Assembly (NCBI GenBank): GCA_026418015.1
Contig: JAOACE010000005.1
Span: forward strand, 60,279 to 124,278
Length of the DNA stretch: 64,000 nt
Reading direction: 5' to 3'
Origin: Leptospiraceae bacterium
GTDB taxonomy: Bacteria > Spirochaetota > Leptospiria > Leptospirales > Leptonemataceae
The translations under genes were made by a program, and so were the position numbers. Positions 38,553 through 48,413 of the stretch are shown here, piece by piece (the first letter of the stretch is position 1; the number at the start of each line of letters is the position of its first letter). The notes below the pieces were generated by a model. The model made no database searches. It saw only the letters and a list, made by a program, of their open reading frames with translations, and had not been told where the DNA came from.

Positions 38553-39390
38553 AATCGAACAAATATTCTAAGTGTAGGTGAGGACCAGTAGTTCTTCCTG
38601 TTTTTCCTGTAAGACCGATGAGATCTCCAGCTTTAACACTATCGTTCACTTTTACATGCAAAACAGCAAGATGAGCCAAAAGAAATTGTTCGTTTTGGTT
38701 TTCTATTATAATGGTCTTTCCATATCCTTTTTTAAAGCCAGAAAAAATCACTTTACCATCGAAAGGAGCATAAACAGGGGTTTTGTATTCGGCTTGAATG
38801 TCGATTCCAGGATGGAAGGCTTTTTTATTTGTAAAGGGATCGATTCGCCAACCGTAAGGAGATGTAATGATGTTATTTTTTGTTGGTAAGGGAAAAAAAT
38901 ATTTTTTGGTTGTATGATTTGGTTCGCTAAACTGTTTCTGAAAAACCATCAAATCTTTTTGGTGAGGATAAAAGTAAAAGGATTTTTTTAGAGAAGCAAT
39001 GACGATGCGATAATTCGTTGGTTGATTTAAAGCTTTTTCGGTAAAGTATCCCCTACAATTCGGAAGATAGATTACTGTGTTGGGTTTAAAATCTTCGATT
39101 TTGATTTGATTCAAAGAAAGAAGAGAAGAATGATCCATGTAGGTTTTTGCCATTAAATAATAAAAATCTTCGTTTTTTTTGAGTCTATATTGATAAATCT
39201 TTAAGTCGATGTTTTTTTGAGATTGTCTTAAATGATATTTGACTTCTTCTCGTAAGAGGTTTAAATTTGGGTCATTTTTTAAATCTTGAATTTCTGGTAT
39301 GTTTTGTATTTCTTTTATAGAGCCATCGAATTGATTTGCCCAAATTAAATAGGGAAAGATCCAAAGTAATACGGTAAATTTGATTTTCAC
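38494..39390 (-). CDS. M23/LytM family metallopeptidase, exported
   Basis: About 298 residues from a GTG at 39390 that gives a clean signal peptide (KIKFTVLLWIFPYLIWA); the frame is open to a TTG at 39426. The C-terminal LytM domain has HPGIDIQ and GPHLHLEY, the zinc ligands, after GWRIDPFTNKKAFHPG. The middle region is helical, with a possible LysM-like segment (NEDFYYLMAKTYMDHSSLLSLNQI). Likely acts on peptidoglycan cross-links. Converges on and overlaps the kinase gene. Confidence 0.86.
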   Translation of the reverse strand: MKIKFTVLLWIFPYLIWANQFDGSIKEIQNIPEIQDLKNDPNLNLLREEVKYHLRQSQKNIDLKIYQYRLKKNEDFYYLMAKTYMDHSSLLSLNQIKIEDFKPNTVIYLPNCRGYFTEKALNQPTNYRIVIASLKKSFYFYPHQKDLMVFQKQFSEPNHTTKKYFFPLPTKNNIITSPYGWRIDPFTNKKAFHPGIDIQAEYKTPVYAPFDGKVIFSGFKKGYGKTIIIENQNEQFLLAHLAVLHVKVNDSVKAGDLIGLTGKTGRTTGPHLHLEYLFDSKWKNPMLIFRDYFSSRNE

Positions 39391-39468
39391 ATTTTTAAAT
39401 TTCGGTAGAAAATCAAAATCTTTCAATAAAGAATTGATTGATAGTAGAAATAAAAAGAGATGGCAATA

Positions 39469-40164
39469 ATGAAGCGATTTTGGTTATTTTTATTTTTATT
39501 TTTATTTTCTTTGCCTCTTCTTGCAGATGATTTTTATAGTTTTGAATCTACAAAATCTTTGGAAAACTCCAAAGCACAGATCGAAGAAATTTTAAAAAAA
39601 ATCGACAACGATAATTTTAAGATGATTGATGAAACATTAGGATTTCATTATGGATGGATCTCTCGGTGGCTTTCGCCCTTCAATTATAAAGTTTATTTAA
39701 CACAACTAGAAAAAAATCCTCAAATTGTGATTATTCGCGTCGAAGGTAGTGGAGGCGATGCATTATCCCTTCGAAGCATATTTTATCACGAAAAACTTCA
39801 TAAAGAAGATTTGTCGAATTTTAAGTTTTATCAAATTTCCGAAAAATCTCATTTCTTTGGGCAAACATTGAATTTGGTTCATCCTGTATTAGGAATCCTT
39901 TACGCGGGGTATGATTCTCCATCTTTGGTGAAATCTCAGATGTGGACGCGAAGTATTTGGTATTTCGCTCTTGATACATTCCTCATTTGGGCGGGTGGTA
40001 GAAATTGGTTTCGTAGCAAATGGGATCCAGCAAAATATTCTGGTAATATCGTAGGGTCTATGTTATTTGTTCGAACAATTTCGGGAATTCAGAATGCAAA
40101 TTTAATTCGCGGACATAATCGTTTTGTGCGTTTAGGTTATACTTTTCCTTTAGATTTATATTGA
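39469..40164 (+). CDS. Exported protein of unknown function
   Basis: About 231 residues with a strong signal peptide (MKRFWLFLFLFLFSLPLLA, then DDFYSFES). The mature part has no motif I can name; it contains aromatic-rich stretches such as LIWAGGRNWFRSKWDP and RFVRLGYTFP. An ATG at 39460 is an alternative start, but the AGAGATGG ribosome site fits the second ATG. Its stop overlaps the next gene, so the two are translated together. Confidence 0.7.
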   Translation: MKRFWLFLFLFLFSLPLLADDFYSFESTKSLENSKAQIEEILKKIDNDNFKMIDETLGFHYGWISRWLSPFNYKVYLTQLEKNPQIVIIRVEGSGGDALSLRSIFYHEKLHKEDLSNFKFYQISEKSHFFGQTLNLVHPVLGILYAGYDSPSLVKSQMWTRSIWYFALDTFLIWAGGRNWFRSKWDPAKYSGNIVGSMLFVRTISGIQNANLIRGHNRFVRLGYTFPLDLY

Positions 40165-40829
40165 TGGTTGATTTTATCTACGAAGACAATCATATTATTG
40201 TTATAACAAAGCCCGTTGGGATGCTATCTCAATCCGATGTAAAAAAACAATACAGTGTTTATGACTATTTAAAAGATTATCTAAAAAAACAAAAACAGAA
40301 AGAAAATGTTTATTTAGCAATTGTTCACAGGTTGGATCGAAATACAGGCGGTATTATGATCTTTGCAAAAACCTCCAAGTCAGCAATGAGGTTGTCTGAG
40401 CAGTTTCGAAATCGTAGTATTCAAAAAAAATATATTGTAGTAACAGAAAAAATCCCTACAACGGGCGAAAAAGGTCGAATGATCAACTATATGCTTAAAA
40501 ATGAACAAAAACGAATTGCCATAGCATCATCTTCTAAAAATCCACATGCAAAACTTGCGGAATTAGAATACGAACTAATAGACCAGATACAATATGGCAA
40601 TCAAACTTATTATAAATTTATCGTGCATCCATTAACAGGACGATTCCATCAGATTCGCTTTCAGTTTGCTTATCATGATGCACCATTAATTGGAGACAGA
40701 AAATACGGAAAAAATACTATTATTGATTATCCCGCTATATGGTCTTACGAAATCACTTTTCAACATCCTACACTAAAAAAAACGATGAATTTTAAAAGCA
40801 ACCTTCCAGAAAATTGGCCATTTTGTTAG
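40164..40829 (+). CDS. RluA-family RNA pseudouridine synthase
   Basis: 221 residues. Starts with FIYEDNHIIVITKPVGMLSQSD; the catalytic block HRLDRNTGGIMIFAKTSKSAMRLSEQF carries the essential aspartate, and HPLTGRFHQIRFQF is the second conserved motif. No S4 domain, so it is a short RluA-type enzyme. Which rRNA or tRNA site it modifies is not evident. The ATG overlaps the upstream stop codon (TGATG). Last host-like gene before the accessory island. Confidence 0.93.
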   Translation: MVDFIYEDNHIIVITKPVGMLSQSDVKKQYSVYDYLKDYLKKQKQKENVYLAIVHRLDRNTGGIMIFAKTSKSAMRLSEQFRNRSIQKKYIVVTEKIPTTGEKGRMINYMLKNEQKRIAIASSSKNPHAKLAELEYELIDQIQYGNQTYYKFIVHPLTGRFHQIRFQFAYHDAPLIGDRKYGKNTIIDYPAIWSYEITFQHPTLKKTMNFKSNLPENWPFC

Positions 40830-41343
40830 GTAATTTATGTAAAGGTGGCATGATTCCATTTGCGGATTTTTTAAAAATTAGAAGCTATCGTTATTCAGCA
40901 TAAAATTAGAATAGAAGAAAAGTTTATAAAGGGTGATTGTTAACCATGCAGTTAGACCCAGTAGATCAATTTCAAGTTGATCTTTTTAAACAAGTTCTTG
41001 AGATGATAAAGCAGTTAAACTATCCGATAATACAGCAAGCACAAAAGGTAAATCAAACTAAAAAACCACCAGAAAATCAAAACGGTTGTCTCTCTACGCA
41101 TAAAAAAGGTTTAATTGAAAGCACAGAGAAGGCGCAAACTCTTATTATATTTAGCGTTGTTTTTGTGAATCATCAGAAAATAGACAAACCGGGCACAAAA
41201 CAATACGTAAAAAAATCTTATCTTTCAAGAGGTGGATTTAGTGACTTGTTTGCTTTAAAATGCAGTTTTTAACCTTACGAATTTTCTATAATCTTTATTT
41301 CTTCTGAAGTAATTATTCATAATTGCTAAAACTACTTACAAAC
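40830..41343. other. Left boundary of the accessory island, degenerate sequence
   Basis: 514 bases without a convincing gene. A 111-codon frame at 40937-41272 has no recognisable domain and poor coding character. At 40831-40905 a short frame reads KGGMIPFADFLK and then stops, faintly like the start of some transposases. TAAAGGTGGCA at 40840-40850 recurs in inverted orientation at 51949-51959, the other edge of the island. Most likely remnants of an insertion event. Confidence 0.4.
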
Positions 41344-41907
41344 TTATAGATTTTTATTTTCTTCGTAGAATTTTCTTCCTTTCTCTGTTATCTCCCAAAT
41401 TCCCCATGGAGAATCTTTAGCAAGAAGTCCTTCATTTACCATTGTATTTCTTGTCCATTGGGCGGTATTTCTCCATCGTATCAGTTTTGGATCAGATGGA
41501 AGGGGTTCATAATCATAACTATTTAAAATACCTTTCATTTTATCATGCACAAGTTTTAAAACATCTCTCATGTCTGCCCTTCCCCCTAATTCAATAATAG
41601 ATTCTAAAATAGGTATTACATACTTCTCATTAGGTGTTCTCAATCCCCTTTTAAGTTTTCCTTCTACATGTTTTTTCCGAGCTTGCGTAGGAATTCTTTC
41701 ACTAAAAATTGTTTGCCATTCTCTTTGTAGTGACTTTACTTTTTCTCTAAAATCTTTTAATCGTTCGCCATATTCACTAAGAGTCTTTGCCTTATCAAAA
41801 TCCTGAGTTTTAAAAGATTCTTCTCCTTCTTCGCTTATCATATCAAAAACTTCTTCAATCTCTTCAAGCAATATTTCAAAAGCCGAGTTTACTTCGTTTT
41901 TATCCAT
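41344..41907 (-). CDS. Winged-helix (Mrr N-terminal-like) protein of the methylase locus
   Basis: 187 residues. The first 80 are charged and helical, likely coiled-coil (EEIEEVFDMISEEGEESFKTQDFDKAKTL is acidic). The C-terminal half (about 95-185) has ILESIIELGGRADMRDVL, then WRNTAQWTRNTMVNEGLL and GIWEITEKGRKFYEE, the winged-helix pattern found at the N-terminus of Mrr-type restriction proteins. No nuclease motif is present. Starts two bases before the end of the methylase, so it is coupled and probably gives DNA recognition or regulation. Confidence 0.72.
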   Translation of the reverse strand: MDKNEVNSAFEILLEEIEEVFDMISEEGEESFKTQDFDKAKTLSEYGERLKDFREKVKSLQREWQTIFSERIPTQARKKHVEGKLKRGLRTPNEKYVIPILESIIELGGRADMRDVLKLVHDKMKGILNSYDYEPLPSDPKLIRWRNTAQWTRNTMVNEGLLAKDSPWGIWEITEKGRKFYEENKNL

Positions 41908-41909
41908 TA

Positions 41910-44030
41910 TTATCTCCCTCCTTCAATTATTTTTATTTCTTCTTCTGTTAAATTATACAATTTATAAACCAACTGATCAATTTGGTGTTCTAAATTGCTT
42001 GTGTTTGCAAATGGGTTTTGCTTTTTAATTGAAAGGATTTGGTCTACTTTTTGGACTATTTGGTCTGCTATGGGTTGGTTTTCTTTTGTGATTGGGGGAA
42101 GGGGAAGTTGCTCTAAAAAAGCTTTCTTATATCGGTATCCATCTTCTCCTAATCCGCCACCTGCATAGAAAGTTTTAAAGAAAAATGCCACTGGTTTTGA
42201 GTTTAAAAGTCCAATTATGTATTTTAAATTTTTTCCTGTCATTAAGAAAGCTGTAGCCTCAACATACATACCTGAATTGTCATATGCAAAACTTGGCTCT
42301 CTTACTATCTCTTGCCACACTATCTTTTCTTTTTCAAATTCTTGTTTTGCGGCATGATAATCCACCTGTAACTCGTACCATTTGTAAGGAATAGATATGA
42401 TTTTTGTCTTACTTTTATCCCAAACTGCTCCGCCTGTTCTCTTTTCTAATTGATCTTTAAACTGACTTAAATAAGATTTTACTGATGGATAGTTCTCTAT
42501 ATCTATTCCTTGATAAGCGTATATTAACCATTTCTCCGCCCATTTATACCTGTATTTCTTAATATCTCTACCTCTCAAAATTGGCTTAATAATTTCTTCC
42601 GTTCTCTTTCTTTCCTCTTCATCTCTACAATTTGCTAAAATTCTGTTCCGTGTTTCTGTATCTATGATAAAAGCATCGTTGTAACCTGTTTTAATTCCAA
42701 AATAAATCTTTACGACCCACTCTTTTAGAGGTTTTCCTACTTTTTCAATTTTTTCTTTTAAACTCAAAACACTTTCATCTCCAAGCGTCCAAGCGTTATC
42801 AGAAAGCTTATTTTGAAGCATAATTAGCCAGTCACCACCAGTTAAATACTTCTCTATATCCTCTACATTGCTTTTAACCTCTAAGAATTCAAAAACATGC
42901 TCATTAAATGGCTTTTGCTTTCTAAAAATCAAAATGTTAGTATCTACTGTTTGCTCAAAAACCCTATAACCACCAAAATCTATAATTTCTAAAATAGCTG
43001 TTTTTAATTTAAAAAACTTTCTTAAATTCTTCCCATATTTAGCTCTCATCCATTTGTTGCTTGTTATGTATGCTAAAATTCCTTGCTCTTTTAACAAATG
43101 ATAGCCTTTCTCATAGAAATAAACATAAAGGTCTGCTGTTAATGTAAAAACTTCGTAGTTTTGTTTTTGTAAAATTGGCTTAATCGGTCTTATCTTTTCC
43201 TGCCTTACATACGGCGGATTGCCAATCACTATATCAAAGCCATCCCGCACACCAAACATCCACTCGGGGTCAAACCAATCAGTAGATGCATTTTGGTCAA
43301 AGATATCAAATTTAACGATCTTTTCAGCTACTTCATTATTCCAACCATCACCAATCAAAGCTTTTTTTAACTTTTCTCTTAACTCTCTATCCTCATTCTG
43401 TAATTGAATCTTTTCTGCTCTTGATTTAATTCTAAAATATCTATGTCTTAAAAACTTTAACTCTTGCTCTAATCTTTCAATCTCTGGATTTCTTAAAGAT
43501 CTTTGAAGAGACTTTTCTAATCCAATTAAGGTATTTGCAGTAACGAATTTTGTTTCAAGGTTTGGTAAGGTTAAAATTCCAAAGTTTGGCTTACTCTTGT
43601 CTACTTTCTGGTCTAATATCAAAGAGATAAAAAACCTTAGCTTGCTAATCTGTATAGCTATAGGCTGTATATCTACTCCGTAGATACAATTTTCTATCAA
43701 ATAAAGCTTTCTTGCATAGTCGGGATAGTTTACGCTTTCGTCAAAGTTTTCGTTGATTTCTTCTAAGAGCTTCTCTCTTTCTTGTTTTTCTTTTTCTGAT
43801 CGAAATACTGCATCTGCTTCCTTAGATGCTCTTTCTAATTGAATTTCTTTCCACGTTTCATTTTTAGGGTCAAGCTTTTGGAGTAAAAACACAAGCTTAT
43901 GAAGAATTCCCATCGGAAAAGCACCAGAACCACAGGCAGGGTCTATTATCTTTACTTGGTCTATTGCTTTAATTAGCTTTAATCTTAAATCTTCAGAAAC
44001 GTTTAACTCTTCCACAGAATAAGAGAACAA
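41910..44030 (-). CDS. Eco57I-type DNA adenine methylase, C-terminal fragment
   Basis: 706 residues from a TTG. Holds the catalytic core: SAM motif DPACGSGAFPMG at about residue 34 and IVIGNPPYVRQEKI (N6-adenine motif NPPY) at about 265, then a target-recognition region (WLIYAYQGIDIENYPSVKSYL). It overlaps by 28 bases, in another frame, the preceding gene, whose product ends exactly where a full-length methylase would continue. So this is the larger part of a single gene broken by a frameshift near 44030. Resembles methylases of type IIG and DISARM (DrmMI-like) systems. Confidence 0.85.
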   Translation of the reverse strand: MFSYSVEELNVSEDLRLKLIKAIDQVKIIDPACGSGAFPMGILHKLVFLLQKLDPKNETWKEIQLERASKEADAVFRSEKEKQEREKLLEEINENFDESVNYPDYARKLYLIENCIYGVDIQPIAIQISKLRFFISLILDQKVDKSKPNFGILTLPNLETKFVTANTLIGLEKSLQRSLRNPEIERLEQELKFLRHRYFRIKSRAEKIQLQNEDRELREKLKKALIGDGWNNEVAEKIVKFDIFDQNASTDWFDPEWMFGVRDGFDIVIGNPPYVRQEKIRPIKPILQKQNYEVFTLTADLYVYFYEKGYHLLKEQGILAYITSNKWMRAKYGKNLRKFFKLKTAILEIIDFGGYRVFEQTVDTNILIFRKQKPFNEHVFEFLEVKSNVEDIEKYLTGGDWLIMLQNKLSDNAWTLGDESVLSLKEKIEKVGKPLKEWVVKIYFGIKTGYNDAFIIDTETRNRILANCRDEEERKRTEEIIKPILRGRDIKKYRYKWAEKWLIYAYQGIDIENYPSVKSYLSQFKDQLEKRTGGAVWDKSKTKIISIPYKWYELQVDYHAAKQEFEKEKIVWQEIVREPSFAYDNSGMYVEATAFLMTGKNLKYIIGLLNSKPVAFFFKTFYAGGGLGEDGYRYKKAFLEQLPLPPITKENQPIADQIVQKVDQILSIKKQNPFANTSNLEHQIDQLVYKLYNLTEEEIKIIEGGR

Positions 44031-45406
44031 TCATCAAGTATTTCTTGTGCTTCTGGTACATTTGTTTTTAGATACTCTCTTAAGCTTTCTTCTACCATGT
44101 AATCGACTATCTCTCTTGGTGTGTAGTAGCTACCTGTTGCCTTTCTTGCTGTTGTCTGTGTTTCTGGATTGTAGCTTGCAAGGAGATTTTCGAACACTTT
44201 TCCAAGTAGTTCTGGGTCAAGGGCTATCTCTTGGTCTATGGGTGTTGCTTCGTCTGTTGTAAAGTTGTAGCTATTTAAGATATCAATCAGTCCTCTAACC
44301 TTTGCGTATTTGCTCAAACCATAGTTAGATAAATCAGCGGTTTTCTCTGTACTGCTAAAAAACAATTCATCACTGATTTTAGCTTGCTTCTTCTCATTTC
44401 TTGAAAATCCATCTATATAAACTTTGTCTTTATCTAAGCAGTCAAAAAGTCCACCATTTATAAATGGAATATCTAAAAACAGCTTTAAAACTTCTTCTTT
44501 GCTTATCAAAAATTTGTCTTCGTATCTGTATAAGCTTTTTACTCCAAAGTCTTTTTTGTTAGCGGGAAAGCCTTTATCCTCTGCCCAGCCTCTTTCTTCA
44601 ATAGGTTTGTTTAATGTTGCAAAAAATAGATTCTGCAAAATTGCATTGTAATAGTTATTACCTCTGCCAAAGTCTTTGATTATCTTTTTTAATTCTTTTT
44701 CGTTAAATAAATTGCTTGGCACTAAGCCTTTTTGTTTCAAAAACCATATAAAAATTAATCTTGTTAAAAGTCTGATTAAGCTTTGGGCGTTTCTGATTTC
44801 TTTGTCTTTTTCTGGGTCATTAGAGTATTTATAATCATCGGGAAATTTTACTTTATCCATTGCATAGTAATACCAGTTTTGAAGCTCATTATAAAACTCT
44901 TTTGTGATAGGTTCAACGCTAAAAGCTTGCTTTATAGAGTTTAAATCTGTAAATTTACAATCTTTATTAAGCTGATTTATAAACGTTTTGTTTGGTAAAT
45001 TTGGACTTACGTAAAAGGTAAATCTTTTGTAGTGACTATATTTTGCCTTTGTGCCGTGGGTGGTTTTAAACACAAAAGAAAGTCTAAAATTTTTGTTATC
45101 GTCATAAAATACAAAGAGTCCATAAAATTTTTGATATTTTTCTAAAAGTTTTTTAGCGATGTCAAACTGCTTTTTCTTGCTTGTTCTTTCTGTAAGGTTG
45201 TCAATTTTAATGGCAAAAACTACTAAATCTGCCTCTTGCTTTAATCTGATGTATCCAATTTCTTTTATGTCTGATACGTTATATTTTTCTTCAATATCTT
45301 GAATGTCGTAAACTGGGCTTACATCAACAGTAAATTTTTGATCTAATAAATAGTTTTCTAAATTTTCAATTGAAAAATCGTTTGCAAGGGTTAAAAGTTT
45401 ATCCAT
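44003..45406 (-). CDS. Eco57I-type DNA methylase, N-terminal fragment
   Basis: 467 residues, ending with GSYYTPREIVDYMVEESLREYL and then a few out-of-frame residues. The helical GSYYTP block directly precedes the SAM-binding motif in this family, and that motif is found in the next frame (41910-44030). One missing T near GATGATTGTTC (about 44025-44035) would join the two as ...ILDD-LFSYSVEEL.... ATG at 45406 lies 36 bases after the helicase stop. No other domain recognised. Confidence 0.8.
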   Translation of the reverse strand: MDKLLTLANDFSIENLENYLLDQKFTVDVSPVYDIQDIEEKYNVSDIKEIGYIRLKQEADLVVFAIKIDNLTERTSKKKQFDIAKKLLEKYQKFYGLFVFYDDNKNFRLSFVFKTTHGTKAKYSHYKRFTFYVSPNLPNKTFINQLNKDCKFTDLNSIKQAFSVEPITKEFYNELQNWYYYAMDKVKFPDDYKYSNDPEKDKEIRNAQSLIRLLTRLIFIWFLKQKGLVPSNLFNEKELKKIIKDFGRGNNYYNAILQNLFFATLNKPIEERGWAEDKGFPANKKDFGVKSLYRYEDKFLISKEEVLKLFLDIPFINGGLFDCLDKDKVYIDGFSRNEKKQAKISDELFFSSTEKTADLSNYGLSKYAKVRGLIDILNSYNFTTDEATPIDQEIALDPELLGKVFENLLASYNPETQTTARKATGSYYTPREIVDYMVEESLREYLKTNVPEAQEILDDCSLILWKS

Positions 45407-45419
45407 AGGCTAATTACCT

Positions 45420-45454
45420 CTCACGTCTCACATTTCACGTCTCACGTCTCACGT
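45420..45454. repeat. Five tandem heptamers at the helicase/methylase junction
   Basis: Units CTCACGT, CTCACAT, TTCACGT, CTCACGT, CTCACGT on the plus strand (ACGTGAG on the coding strand). The helicase stop codon (45442-45444) lies inside the array, so adding or losing a 7-base unit changes the protein's last residues and the gap to the methylase start. Confidence 0.8.
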
Positions 45455-48036
45455 ATAAGCTTCTGATTTTCTACTGCTATAATCACTTCTTGGTTTTCTA
45501 AATCCAACAATTTTAACTGATTTTCTATTCTCTCTATAAAATCTTCTCCAATCTCTTTTTTAATCTCTTCTAACTCTTTTTTTACTTCTTCTATGTTGTC
45601 CAAATGCTTTTCCACCTTGATTATTCTTTGAAAGATGAACTCTGAAAGGCTTGAATACTCTTCAATATCTTTGATTAAATCTAAAACAAAAGATTTTAGA
45701 TCTCCAATATCTTTATCTTTTAAATGGTTTAATAGGTTAAAAGCTTTTTCTTCTGTGGCTTTTGGTCTAGGTTTTCTTTTTATATATGCTTTTTTATCAC
45801 AAACTATTTTGTAATTGTTCCAAAAATCCTTAGATATTTTTAATCCTTTTGTTTTTAGGTTGGCTTTTATTTTTTCGTAAACTTCTTCGAAGCTTACTGT
45901 TTTTGGTTGTCTTTCTGAGTAATCTTTATAGCCTACAAATAAGTCTTTGCCTTTTCTTATAAAGACCATAAGTTCGTTTTTGTCAGACTGCTTCGCGGTT
46001 TTTACTCTATGAGGCATATTTTGTATTTGTTTTATAATCTCTGGATAGGTTTCTTCTATTTGCCTAAACTCATCTCTAACTTTTGTAAAAAAGCTTTCTT
46101 CTTCGTCTTCTTTGTACTCGTTTAATCTTCTGTATAATTTTGATGCTTCTGGCTCTTCTGATGGGTCAAAGATTTTAGCATCTTCTCCAAGTATGCTATG
46201 AATCATAAACATCTTTGTTTGGGCTATTTGTCTTGACCGTACTATATCCGCTCCTTTTTCTGTTGGGAAGAAGTTTGCTATGAATATCTCATTATATACT
46301 TTTTTACCTATCCTGTTTATCCTTCCAACTCTCTGTATAACTCTAACAGGGTTCCATGGTATATCGTAATTTATAATCGCTCCTGCTTTGTTTAGGTTGT
46401 ATCCTTCTGAAAGTTTATCCGTCGTAAGTAGAATTTTATATTTATCTTCTTGTTTTTTGTATTGTGCGTCAAAATTTTTTGCTATCTCTTCGAAGGTTGT
46501 TTTTCCTATGTTTCCATAAGCTGTTAAGACTATATCATTAAAATGTTTTTTTAGTTTGTTATCTAAATGTCTTGCGGTGTCTATATATTCTGTAAATATG
46601 ACAACTTTTCTATTTTCTTTTAAAAACTCCTTGATGCCTTCTATAAGCCTATCTGCCTTTGGGTCGTTTTGTGTAAGGTTTAATTTTTCTATCTTTTCTA
46701 AAAAATCACCAAAAAGCTTTATGTCGTTTTGTATGTCTTTTATAAATTTGTCTTTTTGTTCAAAGTTATCTAAGTCGTAAACTTTGTAATATTTAATGTT
46801 TGTATTTTCTTCTTTTAAATTTTGCTCATATTCTTCAAGCTCTCTTAAAATCTCCTCTGGGTCTTTTTCTGCTAAATCTTCCATTAGTTTTCTATCAAGA
46901 ATAAACTTATTTGTTTTTTCGATAAAATCTAAAGCTGTTTCATGAATGCTTTTAAATCTTTTTATACTTTCGTAAAATGAGCCAATGCTACTTTCAAATC
47001 TTTTAACCAAAAGCCTTCTCATAAAGTCATAAAGGTTTATTTGACTTTCGTATATAAGTAAAAAGTTCTCTTCTTCTTCTTTTAGCTCAGGTTCATCATC
47101 TATAATGCCCATTTCATATTTGATTGGGATGTAGATTGCGCCTTTAAACCTTCCTCCCATCAGTTCCTCGTTAAAAGCTGATATTACTTCATCATAAAAT
47201 TCTAACTGCTCTTTGGTAAGCTCATAAAACCACTCTTTTGGGTCGTTAACTTTTGGTAGGTCGATGCTTTCTTTGTAATGCTTTAAATCAAGCCTGTTTC
47301 TTCTTATTACTACAGGTTCAAGTATTGATCTTATATGTCTTGCTAATTCCTTAATCTCTGTTTTCACTTTGTCTATTTTTACTGCTTCATTATTTTTACC
47401 AAAAATTTCCCTGTAGTATTTTAAAGCTCTTTCTCTTTTTTTCTTGTTTAAAGAGTTGTTATAGTTTTTTATATAAGAAAGTTTATAAAAAAGGTTTTCG
47501 TACTGTTTAAATTTAGATTTAAGGTCTTCATCAAATACAATGGTGGATTTTTTTGGTATGGTAAAGAATTTCAAAAGAGCGTAAATGTCGGAAGGTCTGT
47601 TGTTAAAAGGCGTTGCTGTTAGAAGTAAGATGGTTTTTCCTCTGCATATCTCATTAAGGTAGTGGTAGTTAAGGGTATTTTCATTTCTAAATCTATGGGC
47701 TTCGTCCACAATTACAACTTCTATATTGTCATGGTCTCTAACAAACTCTAAGGCTTTTTCTAACTTTCCAACGGAAAAAGTCTCCCAGCCATATAGCTCA
47801 AAATCTTCTAAGTATTTTTTCCATCCTATGGATTTATCCTCAGTTCCAATAAGATGGGGTGGTGCTATGACTATACCTCTTTTTCCTAATGCCTTTGCTA
47901 CCATGCATGCAACAACGGTTTTTCCAAGACCTACAACATCGGCTAAAATTGTTCCACCATGAGATTCACAGTTTGCGATAGCCTGAGAAACCGCTTCCAT
48001 CTGGTAAGAGTATGGCTTATAGTCTTTTCTCTTCAT
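45442..48036 (-). CDS. SNF2-type helicase (C-terminal part of a PLD-helicase)
   Basis: 864 residues from the ATG at 48036. Superfamily 2 motifs: ADVVGLGKTVVA (Walker A), VIVDEAHRFRN (DEAH), LLTATPFNN (III), LLTTDKLSEGYNL and VIQRVGRINRIG (V, VI), with a helical insertion between the two RecA domains. The frame stays open upstream to 48419 and encodes HSKLYLF...GSSNLTRAG, the HxK half of a phospholipase D nuclease domain. So the natural protein begins upstream and is cut by a frameshift (see 48414-48782). Likely a DNA translocase of a defence locus. Confidence 0.88.
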   Translation of the reverse strand: MKRKDYKPYSYQMEAVSQAIANCESHGGTILADVVGLGKTVVACMVAKALGKRGIVIAPPHLIGTEDKSIGWKKYLEDFELYGWETFSVGKLEKALEFVRDHDNIEVVIVDEAHRFRNENTLNYHYLNEICRGKTILLLTATPFNNRPSDIYALLKFFTIPKKSTIVFDEDLKSKFKQYENLFYKLSYIKNYNNSLNKKKRERALKYYREIFGKNNEAVKIDKVKTEIKELARHIRSILEPVVIRRNRLDLKHYKESIDLPKVNDPKEWFYELTKEQLEFYDEVISAFNEELMGGRFKGAIYIPIKYEMGIIDDEPELKEEEENFLLIYESQINLYDFMRRLLVKRFESSIGSFYESIKRFKSIHETALDFIEKTNKFILDRKLMEDLAEKDPEEILRELEEYEQNLKEENTNIKYYKVYDLDNFEQKDKFIKDIQNDIKLFGDFLEKIEKLNLTQNDPKADRLIEGIKEFLKENRKVVIFTEYIDTARHLDNKLKKHFNDIVLTAYGNIGKTTFEEIAKNFDAQYKKQEDKYKILLTTDKLSEGYNLNKAGAIINYDIPWNPVRVIQRVGRINRIGKKVYNEIFIANFFPTEKGADIVRSRQIAQTKMFMIHSILGEDAKIFDPSEEPEASKLYRRLNEYKEDEEESFFTKVRDEFRQIEETYPEIIKQIQNMPHRVKTAKQSDKNELMVFIRKGKDLFVGYKDYSERQPKTVSFEEVYEKIKANLKTKGLKISKDFWNNYKIVCDKKAYIKRKPRPKATEEKAFNLLNHLKDKDIGDLKSFVLDLIKDIEEYSSLSEFIFQRIIKVEKHLDNIEEVKKELEEIKKEIGEDFIERIENQLKLLDLENQEVIIAVENQKLIRET

Positions 48037-48413
48037 TAGATCTATAAGGTTTTTGCTTATATCTTTTGTTTTATGGGTATCAATGTAGGTTTTTAGTAGA
48101 TAAACGTAAGCTAAAAATGGAGTTATCTTTCTTAATGCAGTCTCATTTTCAATAGTATGAATTAGCTTTCTTACATCATCTTCTGATAATGATATTGCAT
48201 TTTTCCATTGATCGTCGAAATACTTTTCTGCTTCTTTAAATCCATAGTCTTTTATCTCAACGTTAAACTCAATTTGATTTATAATTCCTGCTCTTGTTAG
48301 GTTACTACTACCTGTTATAAAAAGGTGCGGTGCTGATTTTTCATTTGTTTTAAATAGATAAAGCTTTGAATGGTTAGGCTCCTTAGTCTTTTTTATGACT
48401 ATTATTTTTTCTT

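Noticed and set aside
40937..41272. 111-codon frame at the left edge of the island
   Set aside because: No recognised domain, no good ribosome site, and low-complexity composition; kept only as part of the boundary description.
44003..45406. Interpretation of the two methylase frames as two independent subunits
   Set aside because: The junction falls between two segments that are contiguous in single-chain relatives, the frames overlap by 28 bases, and one base restores the chain; a frameshift is the simpler reading.
45420..45454. CRISPR-like array
   Set aside because: Units of 7 bases without spacers; a simple tandem repeat, not a CRISPR.
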